From an uncultured Anaerosporobacter sp. (GTDB lineage Bacteria; Bacillota; Clostridia; Lachnospirales; Lachnospiraceae): a stretch of DNA of 32,744 bases. The notes under the pieces are model-generated. The model saw only the letters and a list, made by a program, of their open reading frames with translations. It ran no database searches and was not told where the DNA came from. Below, one piece after another: positions 31,692 to 32,744 of this stretch. How positions within the stretch are numbered: the stretch's first letter is position 1; every line of letters begins with the position of its first letter. The position numbers and the translations under genes are program-made. The stretch covers positions 1 to 32,744 of the forward strand of contig CALZJY010000001.1 in assembly GCA_945787925.1 (NCBI GenBank), written 5' to 3'.

Positions 31692-31714
31692 AAAACCAGA
31701 AGGGAGTGCCATAA

Positions 31715-32744
31715 ATGCCAGAAGTTACAAATGTTGCAACAGAACAATTGACGTATGATGCAATCAAAATTGGTTTAGCATCACCTGAAAAGATCAGAGA
31801 ATGGTCCCGCGGTGAAGTTAAAAAACCTGAGACAATCAACTACAGAACATTAAAACCAGAAAAAGATGGTCTTTTCTGTGAAAAAATCTTTGGACCAAAC
31901 AAAGATTGGGAATGTCACTGTGGTAAATATAAAAAGATTCGTTACAAAGGCGTAGTTTGTGATAGATGTGGTGTAGAAGTTACTAAGGCCAGCGTTCGTA
32001 GAGAACGCATGGGCCACATCGAACTTGCAGCTCCAGTTTCTCATATATGGTATTTCAAAGGAATTCCTAGTAGAATGGGTCTAATTTTAGACCTTTCTCC
32101 TAGAACTCTTGAGAAAGTATTATATTTCGCTTCTTATATCGTATTAGATAAAGGGGAATCCGATCTTCAATACAAACAAGTTCTTTCTGAGAAAGAATAC
32201 AGAGAAGCATACGATAAATTCGGAAGCAAGTTCAGAGTAGGTATGGGTGCGGAAGCAATCCAAGAATTATTACAATCTATCGATCTTGAAAAAGAATCTA
32301 TCGAATTAAAACGTGGTCTTAAAGACTCTACAGGACAAAAAAGAGCAAGAATCATTAAAAGACTTGAAGTAGTAGAAGCGTTCAGAGAGTCTGATAACAA
32401 ACCTGAATGGATGATTCTTTCTGTAGTACCTGTAATCCCACCAGATATCCGTCCAATGGTACAATTAGATGGTGGACGTTTTGCAACAAGTGATATGAAC
32501 GATTTATACCGTCGTATCATCAACAGAAACAATCGTCTTAAGAGATTACTTGAACTTGGAGCACCAGATATCATCGTTCGAAACGAAAAGAGAATGCTTC
32601 AAGAAGCAGTAGATGCTCTTATCGACAATGGTAGAAGAGGTCGTCCAGTTACTGGTCCTGGTAACCGTGCATTAAAATCTCTTTCTGATATGTTAAAAGG
32701 TAAGCAAGGACGTTTCCGTCAAAACTTACTTGGTAAACGTGTTG
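31715..32744 (+). CDS. rpoC: DNA-directed RNA polymerase subunit beta', 5' part
   Basis: Open from ATG 31715 to the window end, giving 343 residues of the N-terminal part. It has the LASPEKIREWSRGEVKKPET start typical of beta', the zinc-binding cluster CHCGKYKKIRYKGVVCDRCGVEV (about 69-91), the clamp-helix region and VIPPDIRPMVQLDGGRFATSDMNDLYRR followed by NRNNRLKRLLELGAP. AGGGAGTG precedes the start. The catalytic NADFDGD loop would lie beyond the window. Co-transcribed with rpoB. Confidence 0.98.
   Translation, partial: MPEVTNVATEQLTYDAIKIGLASPEKIREWSRGEVKKPETINYRTLKPEKDGLFCEKIFGPNKDWECHCGKYKKIRYKGVVCDRCGVEVTKASVRRERMGHIELAAPVSHIWYFKGIPSRMGLILDLSPRTLEKVLYFASYIVLDKGESDLQYKQVLSEKEYREAYDKFGSKFRVGMGAEAIQELLQSIDLEKESIELKRGLKDSTGQKRARIIKRLEVVEAFRESDNKPEWMILSVVPVIPPDIRPMVQLDGGRFATSDMNDLYRRIINRNNRLKRLLELGAPDIIVRNEKRMLQEAVDALIDNGRRGRPVTGPGNRALKSLSDMLKGKQGRFRQNLLGKRV

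Overview
The window reads as a chromosomal stretch of a low-GC, anaerobic, spore-forming Firmicute, most likely a Lachnospiraceae member close to Lachnoclostridium (Clostridium) phytofermentans. The reasons are a clostridial-type rnfCDGEAB operon, spoVG, a mecA/ClpC adaptor, a glgC-glgD pair, AGGAGG-type ribosome binding sites, AT-rich codon use and the rpmG-secE-nusG-rplKAJL-rpoBC order. The genus is inferred from gene content and general resemblance; no database was searched. No tRNA, rRNA, insertion sequence, prophage or CRISPR array was seen.

Layout. 1-512: the 3' end of an unrecognised charged protein. 661-1239: two small redox proteins transcribed divergently, a 2[4Fe-4S] ferredoxin (minus) and a DUF1858 CxxC protein (plus). 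1288-2091: mecA (minus). 2630-4948: a class A penicillin-binding protein (plus). 4987-8454 (minus): an atypical PRPP synthetase, a DnaC/DnaI-like helicase loader and a DnaD-like protein. 8455-8744: an intergenic region with two groups of abutting DnaA-box-like 9-mers and two minus-strand terminators. 8745-10127: murC (minus). 10470-13202 (plus): glgC, glgD, spoVG. 13371-14231: a membrane-anchored transglutaminase-like protein. 14584-19728: rnfC, rnfD, rnfG, rnfE, rnfA, rnfB. 19887-20309: a small membrane protein. 20450-23063: a LacI-type regulator, then a response regulator/AraC protein that lacks its phosphoacceptor Asp. 23362-32744: rpmG, secE, nusG, rplK, rplA, L10 leader, rplJ, rplL, rpoB and the start of rpoC.

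How the parts relate. The Rnf complex oxidises ferredoxin and reduces NAD+ while pumping ions; the ferredoxin at 661-828 could be one of its electron carriers (inference). DnaD and DnaC-like proteins load the replicative helicase, so DnaA-box-like repeats just upstream of dnaD suggest either DnaA-controlled transcription or DnaA titration. The ribosomal/RNA polymerase block has its expected autoregulatory layers: an L10 leader with attenuator before rplJ, and two near-identical L1-site-like hairpins before rplK and rplA.

Most of the window is conserved housekeeping DNA. I did not find a clear new defence or mobile system. The best leads are the DnaA-box clusters at dnaD, the Asp-to-Ala receiver, the cysteine-rich tail on RnfE, a strong minus-strand terminator between rplL and rpoB with no matching gene, and the dyad bracketing the rpmG -10 element.
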